DNA from: Pseudescherichia sp032055545
GTDB lineage: Bacteria > Pseudomonadota > Gammaproteobacteria > Enterobacterales > Enterobacteriaceae
Direction: 5' to 3'
DNA: 64,000 nt
Assembly: GCA_032055545.1 (NCBI GenBank)
Contig: DAMBQR010000010.1
Location: 1-64,000 of the forward strand
Below the pieces are notes generated by a model that was not told the origin of the DNA, did not search any database, and worked only from the letters and a program-made list of their open reading frames with translations. The translations under genes and the position numbers were made by a program. This document shows positions 35,561 to 43,576 of this stretch, in pieces. Numbering within the stretch: the stretch's first letter is position 1; every line of letters starts with the position of its first letter.

Positions 35561-36406
35561 TTAACGAAGGGTCTTAGAGGTCATCACCCGGCGCGCGCCG
35601 ACATAGTGGCGCTGCCAGTAATCTTCGCTCAGGGAGGTGATCTGAATATCCTGGCCGCTGCGCGGAGACTGAATGAATTTACCGTTACCGACGTAGACGC
35701 CGACGTGATCGGCCGTGCCGCGGCCCTGGGTACGGAAAAAGACCAGATCGCCGCTCTGCAGTTCACCGGTGTTTACCGGAGAGGCATCCCGCAGGTGATA
35801 CATCTCGTTAGCCGTCCGTGGAATGCGGAACTTGACCAGATCTTTATAGGCGTAATAGACCAGACCGCTGCAATCAAAGCCGGTACGCGGGGAGGAGCCA
35901 CCCCAGCGGTAGGGTTTACCGAGCTGATCCATCAGCTTATTCATTGCCGTTTTTTGCGCTTTTTGCACCCGGACTTTATGCAGATCGGCCAGCGTCTCTG
36001 GCTTACCGCCTTTTGCCTTTACACAACGTGTTTTATGGCCTTTGCGCACGGTACATTTTTCTGCAACGGCGACGGAAGCGGTTTTGTCGGGGCTGTTTTT
36101 TATACGGCGGGAGGCGACTTTGCTGGCTTTCGCGCTGTTTGAAGCGCGCTTGGTGCTGGAAGAGGCGGTTTTGGAAACGCTGCTTTTTTTATCGCTCTTT
36201 TTAGTATTACTTTTTGCAGTGCCACTGCTTTTCTTTGAAGTCTTTTGGTTAGTGCTTTTACTCTTTCGCTCTGATGTTTTTGCCAAATGCGATTTTTGCA
36301 CGGCAGAGGGCCGCGCCTGTTCGGACGCCCATGCCAGCGGCGTAAACGTCAGCGAGGTAAAAACTAAAGCACAGAGCGTGATCGAGATTTTATTTATCCG
36401 CGCCAC
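35561..36406 (-). CDS. mepH: Murein DD-endopeptidase MepH
   Basis: A 281-aa periplasmic NlpC/P60 enzyme (E. coli YdhO, 271 aa) that cuts D-Ala-mDAP cross-links so that new murein can be inserted. It has a signal peptide (ITLCALVFTSLTFTPLAWA), a Lys/Ser-rich linker of about 100 residues, and a catalytic domain with the Cys in FDCSGLVYYAY and His in ADHVGVYVGNG. I chose the GTG at 36406 because the protein then begins VARINKISITL as E. coli MepH does; the ORF runs on upstream to 36541 without support. Confidence 0.93.
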   Translation of the reverse strand: MARINKISITLCALVFTSLTFTPLAWASEQARPSAVQKSHLAKTSERKSKSTNQKTSKKSSGTAKSNTKKSDKKSSVSKTASSSTKRASNSAKASKVASRRIKNSPDKTASVAVAEKCTVRKGHKTRCVKAKGGKPETLADLHKVRVQKAQKTAMNKLMDQLGKPYRWGGSSPRTGFDCSGLVYYAYKDLVKFRIPRTANEMYHLRDASPVNTGELQSGDLVFFRTQGRGTADHVGVYVGNGKFIQSPRSGQDIQITSLSEDYWQRHYVGARRVMTSKTLR

Positions 36407-36740
36407 TGAGCAATCCCCTGAGTCAGTTAAGCAACTAATAATGCTTGCGTATGATTTACAAAACTCGTCGATTCTAAGCATAAAACGCCAAAAGGTTAAT
36501 AAACTTTTCGCATCACAGTGCTGTTTCGTTAGCAAGCGCAAAAAAAAGCAGCAGCTGTCGCATTTTTAATGCTCATAAGATGAGCAGTTGTTAAGCTGAA
36601 GGGCTAAGCAGCACGATTTTTACGGCAACTTTATTCTTCAGACGATAAACTAACGGTTGGTGAACAAAATGTTATTTTCCCCAGTGGTGTGAAAAGCTAC
36701 AATGTCACATCACGCCGTAAGAAGTTAAGGAAGCAAGACA

Positions 36741-37088
36741 ATGAGCACAACCGTAGAGAAAATTCAGCAGCAGATCGCTGAAAACCCAATCCTTCTGTAT
36801 ATGAAAGGCTCCCCTAAGCTCCCGAGCTGCGGCTTCTCCGCCCAGGCCGTACAGGCGCTCTCTGCCTGCGGCGAGCGTTTTGCCTATGTTGATATCCTGC
36901 AGAACCCGGATATCCGCGCCGAGCTGCCAAAATATGCTAACTGGCCGACCTTCCCGCAGCTGTGGGTAGATGGCGAACTGGTTGGCGGCTGCGATATCAT
37001 CATCGAGATGTACCAGCGCGGCGAACTGCAAACGCTGATCAAAGAGACGGCGGCAAAGTACAAAACGGAAGAGCCTGACGCAGAGTAA
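36741..37088 (+). CDS. grxD: Monothiol glutaredoxin GrxD
   Basis: 115 aa, nearly identical to E. coli Grx4. It has the CGFS active site with Cys30, the WPTFPQLWVDGELVGG stretch and glutathione-binding residues. It holds a [2Fe-2S] cluster, alone as a dimer or with BolA proteins, and works in iron-sulfur trafficking. In E. coli lhr lies next to it; here rnt is the direct neighbour. Confidence 0.97.
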   Translation: MSTTVEKIQQQIAENPILLYMKGSPKLPSCGFSAQAVQALSACGERFAYVDILQNPDIRAELPKYANWPTFPQLWVDGELVGGCDIIIEMYQRGELQTLIKETAAKYKTEEPDAE

Positions 37089-37104
37089 GCGTTTCGTTCC
37101 GTAT

Positions 37105-37135
37105 AAAAAAAGCCGCTCAATTGAGCGGCTTTTTT
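37105..37135. terminator. Terminator between grxD and rnt
   Basis: Stem AAGCCGCTC/GAGCGGCTT with AATT loop, preceded by A-run and followed by T-run, working for both convergent genes. Confidence 0.92.
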
Positions 37136-37150
37136 GTTTTAAGCGCGGCG

Positions 37151-37801
37151 TTACGCCTCGTCCGCAGCCATCGGCAGCGGCCAGCCGCCGAGCCGTTTCC
37201 AGCGGTTGACGATTTCGCAGAACAGCAGGGCGGTCTGTTCCGTATCATACAGGGCGGAGTGGGCCTGGGCACTGTCAAACGACAGACCGGCGGCTGCGCA
37301 GGCTTTCGACAGTACGGTCTGTCCTAATGCCAGCCCGCTCAGGGCGGCGGTATCAAAGGTAACGAAGGGGTGAAAGGGGTTGCGCTTCAGCGAGGCGCGC
37401 TCTGCAGCAGCCATCATAAAGCCGTGATCGAAGGTAGCATTGTGGGCCACCATAATGGCGCGGTTGCAGCCGGAATCTTTGATCCCTTTGCGCACCATCT
37501 TAAAAATCGCGTGCAGCGCGTCGTATTCGCTTACCGCCTCGCGCAGCGGATCGCTGGGATCGATGCCGTTGAACGCCAGCGCCTCCGGAACAAGATTAGC
37601 CCCTTCAAAAGGTGCAACCTGAAAGTGCAGGGTGCTGTCCGGCATCAGCCAGCCGTCGCTATCCATCTTGAGCGTCACGGCGGCAATGTCCAGTAGCGCA
37701 TCGGTTTTGGCATTAAACCCGGCGGTTTCAACATCAATCACGACAGGGTAAAAACCACGAAAACGGTCGCAAAGACCGGTGAGCTGTGCGTTATCGGACA
37801 T
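37151..37801 (-). CDS. rnt: Ribonuclease T
   Basis: 216 aa (E. coli 215), a DEDDh 3'-5' exoribonuclease that trims tRNA, 5S and 23S rRNA 3' ends as a homodimer. Metal-ligand motifs: VIDVETAGFN (Asp23, Glu25), HNATFDHGFM and HSALYDTEQTA. It is the last gene of the nemR-nemA-gloA-rnt row, 103 bases after gloA, as in E. coli. Confidence 0.97.
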   Translation of the reverse strand: MSDNAQLTGLCDRFRGFYPVVIDVETAGFNAKTDALLDIAAVTLKMDSDGWLMPDSTLHFQVAPFEGANLVPEALAFNGIDPSDPLREAVSEYDALHAIFKMVRKGIKDSGCNRAIMVAHNATFDHGFMMAAAERASLKRNPFHPFVTFDTAALSGLALGQTVLSKACAAAGLSFDSAQAHSALYDTEQTALLFCEIVNRWKRLGGWPLPMAADEA

Positions 37802-37904
37802 AGGATCTCTTAATACAGGAAAAAGCAGCGCGCATTATGGCAAACTTTAGGCAGGGATTGTATAGCACAGATGAAACAACGGGCGCAGAGCGCGCCCGTC
37901 AAAA

Positions 37905-38312
37905 TCAGTCACCCAGGCCGCGGCCTGCGTCTTTCTCTTCAATCAGCTCAATCTTGTAACCGTCTGGATCTTCAACAAAGGCGATAACGGTGGTGCCGCC
38001 TTTAACCGGGCCGGCTTCGCGGGTTACGTTGCCACCGTTCTGACGAATGCGCTCGCAGGCTTCGGCTGCGTTCTCTACGCTGAGGGCAATATGGCCATAG
38101 GCGGTGCCCAGCTCGTAGCTATCCACACCCCAGTTATAGGTCAGCTCAATCACCGCTTCATCGCTCTCCGGGCCGTAGCCAACGAACGCCAGTGAGTATT
38201 TATATTCGGTGTTTTCGCTGGTGCGCAGCAGCTGCATGCCCAGGACTTTGGTGTAGAACTCAATGGAACGTTGCAGGTCGCCAACGCGCAGCATGGTATG
38301 AAGTAAGCGCAT
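37905..38312 (-). CDS. gloA: Lactoylglutathione lyase (glyoxalase I)
   Basis: 135 aa, the same as E. coli GloA. It is a Ni2+-dependent enzyme that isomerises the hemithioacetal of methylglyoxal and glutathione to S-lactoylglutathione. All four metal ligands are in place: His5, Glu56, His74 and Glu122. In E. coli it is co-transcribed with nemRA and induced through NemR by reactive electrophiles. Here it starts 102 bases after the nemA stop. Confidence 0.98.
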   Translation of the reverse strand: MRLLHTMLRVGDLQRSIEFYTKVLGMQLLRTSENTEYKYSLAFVGYGPESDEAVIELTYNWGVDSYELGTAYGHIALSVENAAEACERIRQNGGNVTREAGPVKGGTTVIAFVEDPDGYKIELIEEKDAGRGLGD

Positions 38313-38414
38313 AATATCCTCTTTCGTTTTTTTGCTCAGGCATTTAAGTCGTAAATACCATTTTAGTATAGCGGCGGATCCCTGCCGCTATCAATGCCAG
38401 TTAAAGCGTGTTGG

Positions 38415-39509
38415 TTACAGCGTTGGGTAGTCGGTATAACCTTCCGCACCACCACCGTAGAAGCTCTCCGGACGCTGCGGGTTCAGCTCCGCTTTGCGGT
38501 GCAGACGCTCCACCAGGTCCGGGTTAGCAATGTAGTCGCGACCAAAGGCGACCGCGTCGATCAGACCCTTAGCGATCAGGCTCTCTGCTTTCTCCGGGGT
38601 ATAGGCACCGGCACCAACGATCGGGCCGTGGAAGCGCGCACGCACTTTTTCACGAAACTCGTCGGTGTATGGCTGACCACCGGCCCAGTCCGGCTCGGAG
38701 AGGTGCAGATAGGCGATGCCGCGCCTGGCTAGCTCTTCGATGAGGTAGAGCGCATCTGCCTCTTCGTTTTCACCGTTGTCGGTGTTCTGGAAAGAGCCGA
38801 TCGGAGAGAGACGAATGCCGATACGATCTGCGCTCCACTCCTTGCTTACCGCATCAACGACCTCCAGCACCAGGCGGGCGCGGTTCTCAACGCTGCCGCC
38901 GTACTCATCGGTACGCTGGTTCGCCGACGGAGAGAGGAACTGGTGCAGCAGGTAGCCGTGGGCGGAGTGCAGCTCAACCAGGTCGAAACCGGCTTCACGG
39001 GCGTTCGCTACTGCCTGGCGGAAGTCGTCAACGATGCCTGGGATCTCACTGATATCCAGCGCGCGTGGCGTTGTGGTATCGACACGGATCGCATTGCCTT
39101 TCTCGTCGCGCAGCGAGGTACGGGTTCCTGAGTTGAGGGCCGATGGGGCAACCGGGGCATTACCGCCCGGCTGGATGCTGGCGTGAGAGATACGGCCGGT
39201 ATGCCAGAGCTGGACTGCGATCTGACCCTTTTCAGCGTGAACGCCATCGGTGATCTTTTTCCATGCGGCAACTTGCTCAGGGCTGTGCAGGCCTGGGGCA
39301 CCGGCGTAGCCTTTTGCCTGGGCAGAGATCTGTGTTGCCTCGCTGATGATTAACCCGGCGCTGGCGCGCTGACGGTAGTATTCGCCCATCAGCGGGGTAG
39401 GGATATCACCCGGCTCGATGCTGCGCAGACGTGTCAGCGGGGCCATAAAGACGCGGTTCGCCGCGGTAATCGCACCCACTTTCAGCGGGGTAAACAGTTT
39501 GTTCGACAT
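38415..39509 (-). CDS. nemA: N-ethylmaleimide reductase (Old Yellow Enzyme)
   Basis: A 364-aa FMN-dependent ene-reductase (E. coli 365) with a TIM-barrel: FMN and substrate segments MAPLTRLRS, QLWHTGRISH, ELHSAHGYLLHQFLSP and VAFGRDYIANPDLV. It reduces N-ethylmaleimide, nitrate esters, chromate and other electrophiles with NADPH. It is 54 bases downstream of nemR in the same unit and has a possible NemR half-site in the gap. Confidence 0.97.
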   Translation of the reverse strand: MSNKLFTPLKVGAITAANRVFMAPLTRLRSIEPGDIPTPLMGEYYRQRASAGLIISEATQISAQAKGYAGAPGLHSPEQVAAWKKITDGVHAEKGQIAVQLWHTGRISHASIQPGGNAPVAPSALNSGTRTSLRDEKGNAIRVDTTTPRALDISEIPGIVDDFRQAVANAREAGFDLVELHSAHGYLLHQFLSPSANQRTDEYGGSVENRARLVLEVVDAVSKEWSADRIGIRLSPIGSFQNTDNGENEEADALYLIEELARRGIAYLHLSEPDWAGGQPYTDEFREKVRARFHGPIVGAGAYTPEKAESLIAKGLIDAVAFGRDYIANPDLVERLHRKAELNPQRPESFYGGGAEGYTDYPTL

Positions 39510-39522
39510 AGCTTCTCCTGAA

Positions 39523-39537
39523 TAGACCGGTCAACTA
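39523..39537. promoter_or_regulatory. Possible second NemR-type site before nemA
   Basis: TAGACCGGTCAACTA lies between nemR and nemA and shares TAGACC and the inverted GGTC with the operator at 40175. It suggests separate control of nemA; this is inference. Confidence 0.35.
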
Positions 39538-39563
39538 GTTAAAAGGGAAATAAAACGCCTGAC

Positions 39564-40160
39564 TTATTCAGGCGTGCTGAGTATTGTTTTGGCGTGTGCC
39601 AGCGCGCTCTCCAGCGGCAGGGCGCTGCGGGAAATTTTTGCCTGCAAGTTAGCACCCAGCCACAGCGCATAGAGCACCTGCCCCTGAGTGAGGGCATCGC
39701 CCTCGAAACGCAGGCAGCGGGTATCACGCCCGTTCTCCAGCGCCTCGGCCAGCAGCGCGATAACACGACCAGCGCCTCTGTCCATTGCACTACGCATATC
39801 TTCAGAGAGATCGCATACCTCGGCAGAGAGCTTCACCGTCAGACAGCCGCTGATAATTCCCTTCTGGCAGAACTGGCTCAGCGTCTCCTGAAAATAGGCG
39901 ATTAATCGGTCGCGGTAGTTGCCGCTGCCGTGTGCAAAGTGGTGCGTGAGCCGCTGGTGGTAACCAACATAGTGACGCTCAAGCATGGCCACCCCGAACG
40001 CCTCTTTCGAGCGGAAATAGTGATAAAACGAGCCCTTCGGCACTTCCGCCGTTTTTAGCAGCTCGCTTAGCCCCATGCCGGTAAACCCGCGATGCATACA
40101 GAGCTGCTCGCCGGTTGCCAGTAAGTGTTCACGGGTATCGTGTTCGGTATCTCTGTTCAT
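39564..40160 (-). CDS. nemR: TetR-family electrophile sensor NemR
   Basis: 198 aa (E. coli 199). It has an N-terminal helix-turn-helix (MGLSELLKTAEVPKGSFYHYF) and an all-helical sensor domain. The two residues known to form the reversible sulfenamide-type bond in E. coli, Cys106 and Lys175, are at the same positions here, so sensing of HOCl, quinones and methylglyoxal should be kept. It represses its own operon; the operator is just upstream at 40175. Confidence 0.96.
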   Translation of the reverse strand: MNRDTEHDTREHLLATGEQLCMHRGFTGMGLSELLKTAEVPKGSFYHYFRSKEAFGVAMLERHYVGYHQRLTHHFAHGSGNYRDRLIAYFQETLSQFCQKGIISGCLTVKLSAEVCDLSEDMRSAMDRGAGRVIALLAEALENGRDTRCLRFEGDALTQGQVLYALWLGANLQAKISRSALPLESALAHAKTILSTPE

Positions 40161-40174
40161 GATGTCTACTCTAA

Positions 40175-40190
40175 TAGACCATTCGGTCTA
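40175..40190. promoter_or_regulatory. NemR operator
   Basis: A perfect-ended palindrome TAGACC-ATTC-GGTCTA, 14 bases upstream of the nemR start. It matches the known NemR box form TAGACC(N4)GGTCTA. Confidence 0.85.
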
Positions 40191-40259
40191 ATGCAAGGGT
40201 TGCTTTCTGCCGGGAGGGCGTCTTCAATAGTATTATTGACCGTTAACAGGAGGAAGGAC

Positions 40260-40499
40260 GTGCCGGAACAGCTGGAGTTTTTCCCCATTCAAAGCCCGTG
40301 CCGGGGAATTTGTCAGACCGATGAGCAGGGCTACTGCCGGGGCTGCCTGCGCAGCCGGGATGAACGTTTTAACTGGCAGCGTATGAGCGACAGTGAAAAG
40401 CAGAACGTGCTGCGCCTCTGCCGCCAGCGTGCCCTGCGTAAAATGCGGGCAGGTAACCCGCCGGCAGGAGAAGAACCGCAGCAGCCCTCACTGTTTTAA
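40260..40499 (+). CDS. ydhL: DUF1289 protein YdhL
   Basis: A 79-aa cysteine-rich protein, the same length as E. coli YdhL. It has SPCRGICQTDEQGYCRGCLRSRDE, a C-x3-C-x(7-8)-C-x2-C pattern that looks like a metal site, then a basic helix. It starts at GTG (40260) with AGGAGGAAGG ideally placed; this is the start used in E. coli. Function unknown. It is divergent from nemR. Confidence 0.93.
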   Translation: MPEQLEFFPIQSPCRGICQTDEQGYCRGCLRSRDERFNWQRMSDSEKQNVLRLCRQRALRKMRAGNPPAGEEPQQPSLF

Positions 40500-40553
40500 G
40501 CGCCGTTTTACGTATACTCTTTGCACATCTATTTGCAAAGAAAGGAAGCGGTT

Positions 40554-41450
40554 ATGGTTCAGCGTATTACCCTCGCACCCCAGGGGCCGGAGTTCTCGCG
40601 TTTCGTTATGGGCTACTGGCGTCTGATGGAGTGGAATATGCCCTCACGCCAGTTGGTTAGCTTTATTGAAGCGCATCTGGATCTGGGGATCACTACGGTC
40701 GATCATGCCGACATTTACGGTGGCTATCAGTGTGAAGCGGCCTTTGGCGAAGCACTTAAGCTTGCGCCACATCTGCGTGAACGCATGGAGATCGTCTCTA
40801 AGTGCGGCATCGCCACGACCGCACGTCCAGAGCATGCAATCGGCCACTACATCACCGATAAGCAGCACATTATCAGCAGCGCCGAGCAGTCTCTTACCCA
40901 TCTGGCGACCGATCGCCTCGATTTGCTGTTGATCCATCGTCCCGATCCGCTGATGGATGCCGATGAGGTAGCCGAGGCGTTTCTTCAGCTCCATCAGAGT
41001 GGGAAGGTGCGCCACTTTGGCGTCTCCAACTTCACCCCGGCCCAGTTTGCACTTCTGCAATCGCGCCTGCCGTTTACCCTCGCAACTAACCAGGTCGAGA
41101 TCTCTCCGGTGCATCAGCCACTACTGCTTGACGGCACCCTCGATCAGCTTCAGCAGCTGCGCATTCGCCCGATGGCGTGGTCCTGCCTCGGCGGTGGCCA
41201 GCTGTTTAGCGATGAGTCCTTCCAGCCGCTGCGCGATGAGCTGGCGCAGATCGCTGAAGAGATCCATGCCGAAACCATCGAGCAGGTGGTTTATGCCTGG
41301 GTGCTGATGTTGCCGTCGAAGCCGCTGCCCATTATCGGCTCCGGCAAAATTGAACGCGTGCGCGCCGCCGTTGCCGCTGAAAAACTCTCCCTGACCCGTC
41401 AGCAGTGGTTCCGTATCCGTAAAGCCGCGCTGGGATATGACGTACCCTAA
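40554..41450 (+). CDS. ydhF: Aldo-keto reductase YdhF
   Basis: 298 aa, the same as E. coli YdhF, a predicted NADPH-dependent aldo-keto reductase (AKR11-like). The catalytic set Asp/Tyr/Lys/His is suggested by DHADIYGGYQCE, VSKCGI and LLLIHRPDPL. The start MVQRITLAPQ at 40554 has GAAAGGAAG upstream; the longer ORF from 40521 has no site. Its substrate is unknown. Confidence 0.95.
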   Translation: MVQRITLAPQGPEFSRFVMGYWRLMEWNMPSRQLVSFIEAHLDLGITTVDHADIYGGYQCEAAFGEALKLAPHLRERMEIVSKCGIATTARPEHAIGHYITDKQHIISSAEQSLTHLATDRLDLLLIHRPDPLMDADEVAEAFLQLHQSGKVRHFGVSNFTPAQFALLQSRLPFTLATNQVEISPVHQPLLLDGTLDQLQQLRIRPMAWSCLGGGQLFSDESFQPLRDELAQIAEEIHAETIEQVVYAWVLMLPSKPLPIIGSGKIERVRAAVAAEKLSLTRQQWFRIRKAALGYDVP

Positions 41451-41530
41451 TAACCGATTGTCTGATTCTCCGGTGATGTCTGCCTTCCTGGTTTAAACTT
41501 GAGGAATAATAGACACTAACCGGAGGTCAT

Positions 41531-42052
41531 ATGAAGCGATTAAGCCTGGCCGTATTAACACTGTTAGCCTGCACCGGTGCGCAGGCTGCCAGTGAAGAGG
41601 TTGAGATGCACCTTGTCACTTCTCAAGGCGTAGGTCAGTCCATCGGTACGGTAAAAATTACCGAAACCGATAAGGGCCTGGAGTTTGCCCCCGATCTGAA
41701 AGCGCTGCCGCCCGGCGATCGTGGGTTCCACGTGCACGCGAAAGGTACCTGTGAACCAGCAATGAAGGATGGCAAACCTTCGGCGGCTGAAGCTGCAGGG
41801 GGGCATCTTGATCCGCATACCACTGGCAAACATGAAGGACCAGAGGGGGCAGGTCATACCGGAGATCTGCCCGTGCTTCAGGTCAATAACGATGGTAAAG
41901 CGACTGAACCCGTGGTCTCTCCACGCCTGAAGACGCTGGATGAGGTAAAAAATAGATCCCTAATGATCCACGTCGGGGGGGATAACTATTCTGACAAACC
42001 GGAGCCGTTGGGCGGTGGCGGAGCGCGCTACGCCTGTGGTGTCATTAACTAA
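41531..42052 (+). CDS. sodC: Periplasmic Cu,Zn superoxide dismutase
   Basis: 173 aa with a signal peptide (LSLAVLTLLACTGAQA). Copper and zinc ligands lie in GFHVHAKGTCEP, GGHLDPH, GKHEGPEGAGHTGDLP and LMIHVGGDNY; a disulfide links the Cys of KGTCEP with that of ARYACGVIN. It removes superoxide in the periplasm. It is the only sod gene in the window, since sodB is missing from its usual place. Confidence 0.97.
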   Translation: MKRLSLAVLTLLACTGAQAASEEVEMHLVTSQGVGQSIGTVKITETDKGLEFAPDLKALPPGDRGFHVHAKGTCEPAMKDGKPSAAEAAGGHLDPHTTGKHEGPEGAGHTGDLPVLQVNNDGKATEPVVSPRLKTLDEVKNRSLMIHVGGDNYSDKPEPLGGGGARYACGVIN

Positions 42053-42067
42053 AAGCGTCAAACCTGA

Positions 42068-42100
42068 AGCTTGCCGCCTGCTGTGCGGCAGGCTCTTCTT
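42068..42100 (+). terminator. Terminator of sodC
   Basis: 10-bp stem AGCTTGCCGC/GCGGCAGGCT (one G-T pair), 7-base loop, then CTTCTTC. It lies 16 bases after the sodC stop. The remaining 220 bases to slyA carry no ORF of note and take the place of ydhIJK in E. coli. Confidence 0.6.
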
Positions 42101-42321
42101 CGCTCTCTTCGCATCTCCTGCCCCACGTTAACCACCAACTCCTGGAGGGGTAATTCGGCACTGGGCGACGTAAACTCAGCTAACTTGTCATACCAGATAG
42201 ACGCGATCGATCACGTCATGTCCTGCAGACAAAGCTTTACATTTGTTTTACCTCTCTAAATGCTGCAAACTGTTACAAAATCAGTATAATAAATTAGCAA
42301 GCTAATTATAAGGAGATGACA

Positions 42322-42756
42322 TTGGAATCGCCATTGGGTTCTGATCTGGCACGTTTAGTACGTATCTGGCGTGCACTGATTGACCATCGCCTAAAACCTC
42401 TGGAATTAACGCAGACGCACTGGGTAACGCTGCATAACATCCATCAGCTGCCGCCCGAACAGTCGCAAATTCAACTGGCAAAAGCGATCGGCATTGAACA
42501 ACCGTCGCTGGTACGTACTCTGGACCAGCTGGAAGAGAAGGGGCTTATCTCCCGGCAAACCTGCGCCAGCGACCGACGTGCAAAACGTATTAAGCTCACT
42601 GAGAAAGCTGCCCCGATCATTGATGAGATGGAGTCAGTTATTAATAAAACGCGGGGCGAGATCCTTGCCGGTATTTCAGCCAGCGAGCTGGAACAGCTCA
42701 TCAGCCTGATTGGCCGACTGGAGCATAATATTATTGAGTTACAATCGCGTGACTGA
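42322..42756 (+). CDS. slyA: MarR-family regulator SlyA
   Basis: 144 aa, nearly identical to Salmonella and E. coli SlyA, a dimeric winged-helix protein that counters H-NS silencing and controls envelope and virulence genes. It has the DNA-binding segment QPSLVRTLDQLEEKGLISRQ and wing SDRRAKRIKL. I chose the TTG at 42322: AAGGAG ends 6 bases before it, while it touches the ATG at 42316 with no spacing. A TTG start is also the accepted one in Salmonella. Confidence 0.95.
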   Translation: MESPLGSDLARLVRIWRALIDHRLKPLELTQTHWVTLHNIHQLPPEQSQIQLAKAIGIEQPSLVRTLDQLEEKGLISRQTCASDRRAKRIKLTEKAAPIIDEMESVINKTRGEILAGISASELEQLISLIGRLEHNIIELQSRD

Positions 42757-42766
42757 CGCTGACAAG

Positions 42767-42792
42767 AGCCTTGCGAAAGCAGGGCTTTTTTT
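42767..42792. terminator. Terminator of slyA
   Basis: Stem AGCCTTGC/GCAGGGCT around GAAA, followed by seven T, 10 bases after slyA; it separates slyA from the convergent slyB. Confidence 0.85.
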
Positions 42793-42837
42793 ATGGCGGA
42801 GATAAACGGGCCGCCGCAGTGGCGGCCACGGTACTGA

Positions 42838-43305
42838 TTAACGCGGGGAGACGGTGACCTGGCTACCATTGCTGGCCAGTACGACGCGCTGGCCAGCAGC
42901 GAAGCGGGTGTTACCCTGTTTCTGCACAACCATAACGGTGTTACCGTCGTCTTTACGGATCTCCAGCTCTACGCCCTGGCTTTTATTCACCGCGCCCTGC
43001 ACGCCTTGACCGGCAACGCCACCCGCCACTGCGCCTGCGGCGGTTGCCAGCGAACGACCCGTGCCCCCGCCTACGGTATTACCGAGGAAGCCACCCAGCA
43101 CCGCACCACCCAACGCACCAATCACGTTGTTCTCATCACCGCCCTGAATTTGTACCGGACGGGCGTTAACAATCGTACCGTAAGTGACATTTTGAACCTG
43201 TTTCGCTTCGGATGCGCTGTAAACGTCGCCGGAGAGGCTGCTGTCATTCACGCAGCCTGCCAGAGTGAAGCCAATCAGGGAAACTGCCAGTGTACGTAAA
43301 ATCAT
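42838..43305 (-). CDS. slyB: Outer-membrane lipoprotein SlyB
   Basis: 155 aa, as in E. coli. It has a lipoprotein signal with lipobox LAGC (Cys18), then a glycine-zipper stretch (VIGALGGAVLGGFLGNTVGGGTG) that inserts in membranes, and a beta-rich C-terminus. SlyB is a PhoPQ-regulated protein that stabilises outer-membrane proteins and LPS in stress. It is convergent with slyA. Confidence 0.97.
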   Translation of the reverse strand: MILRTLAVSLIGFTLAGCVNDSSLSGDVYSASEAKQVQNVTYGTIVNARPVQIQGGDENNVIGALGGAVLGGFLGNTVGGGTGRSLATAAGAVAGGVAGQGVQGAVNKSQGVELEIRKDDGNTVMVVQKQGNTRFAAGQRVVLASNGSQVTVSPR

Positions 43306-43576
43306 CTATGAATCTCCTGTTCACCTAAAAACGTTCGGACGGGCATCCGTCATTTCTAAATTATATGGCATTTAAAGATATCAGGTCATACCTTCCGCCA
43401 AAACAATGCGAAAATAGTACAGTTGCAGAGCTTAACTTTACTTAAACAAGCCAAAAATGGACAAGTTTACCTGTGCAAACCCAACCTGAAAGATCACAAT
43501 AGCGCTACACATGCCCTGGCTATCACTTTAGGGTGGGGTAGAGATCTTAAGCCACGCAGAGAGAGAAGGACGGCAT

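Noticed and set aside
36407..36541. Upstream extension of mepH
   Set aside because: No similarity to MepH, which starts VARINKIS at the GTG; the signal peptide would be buried.
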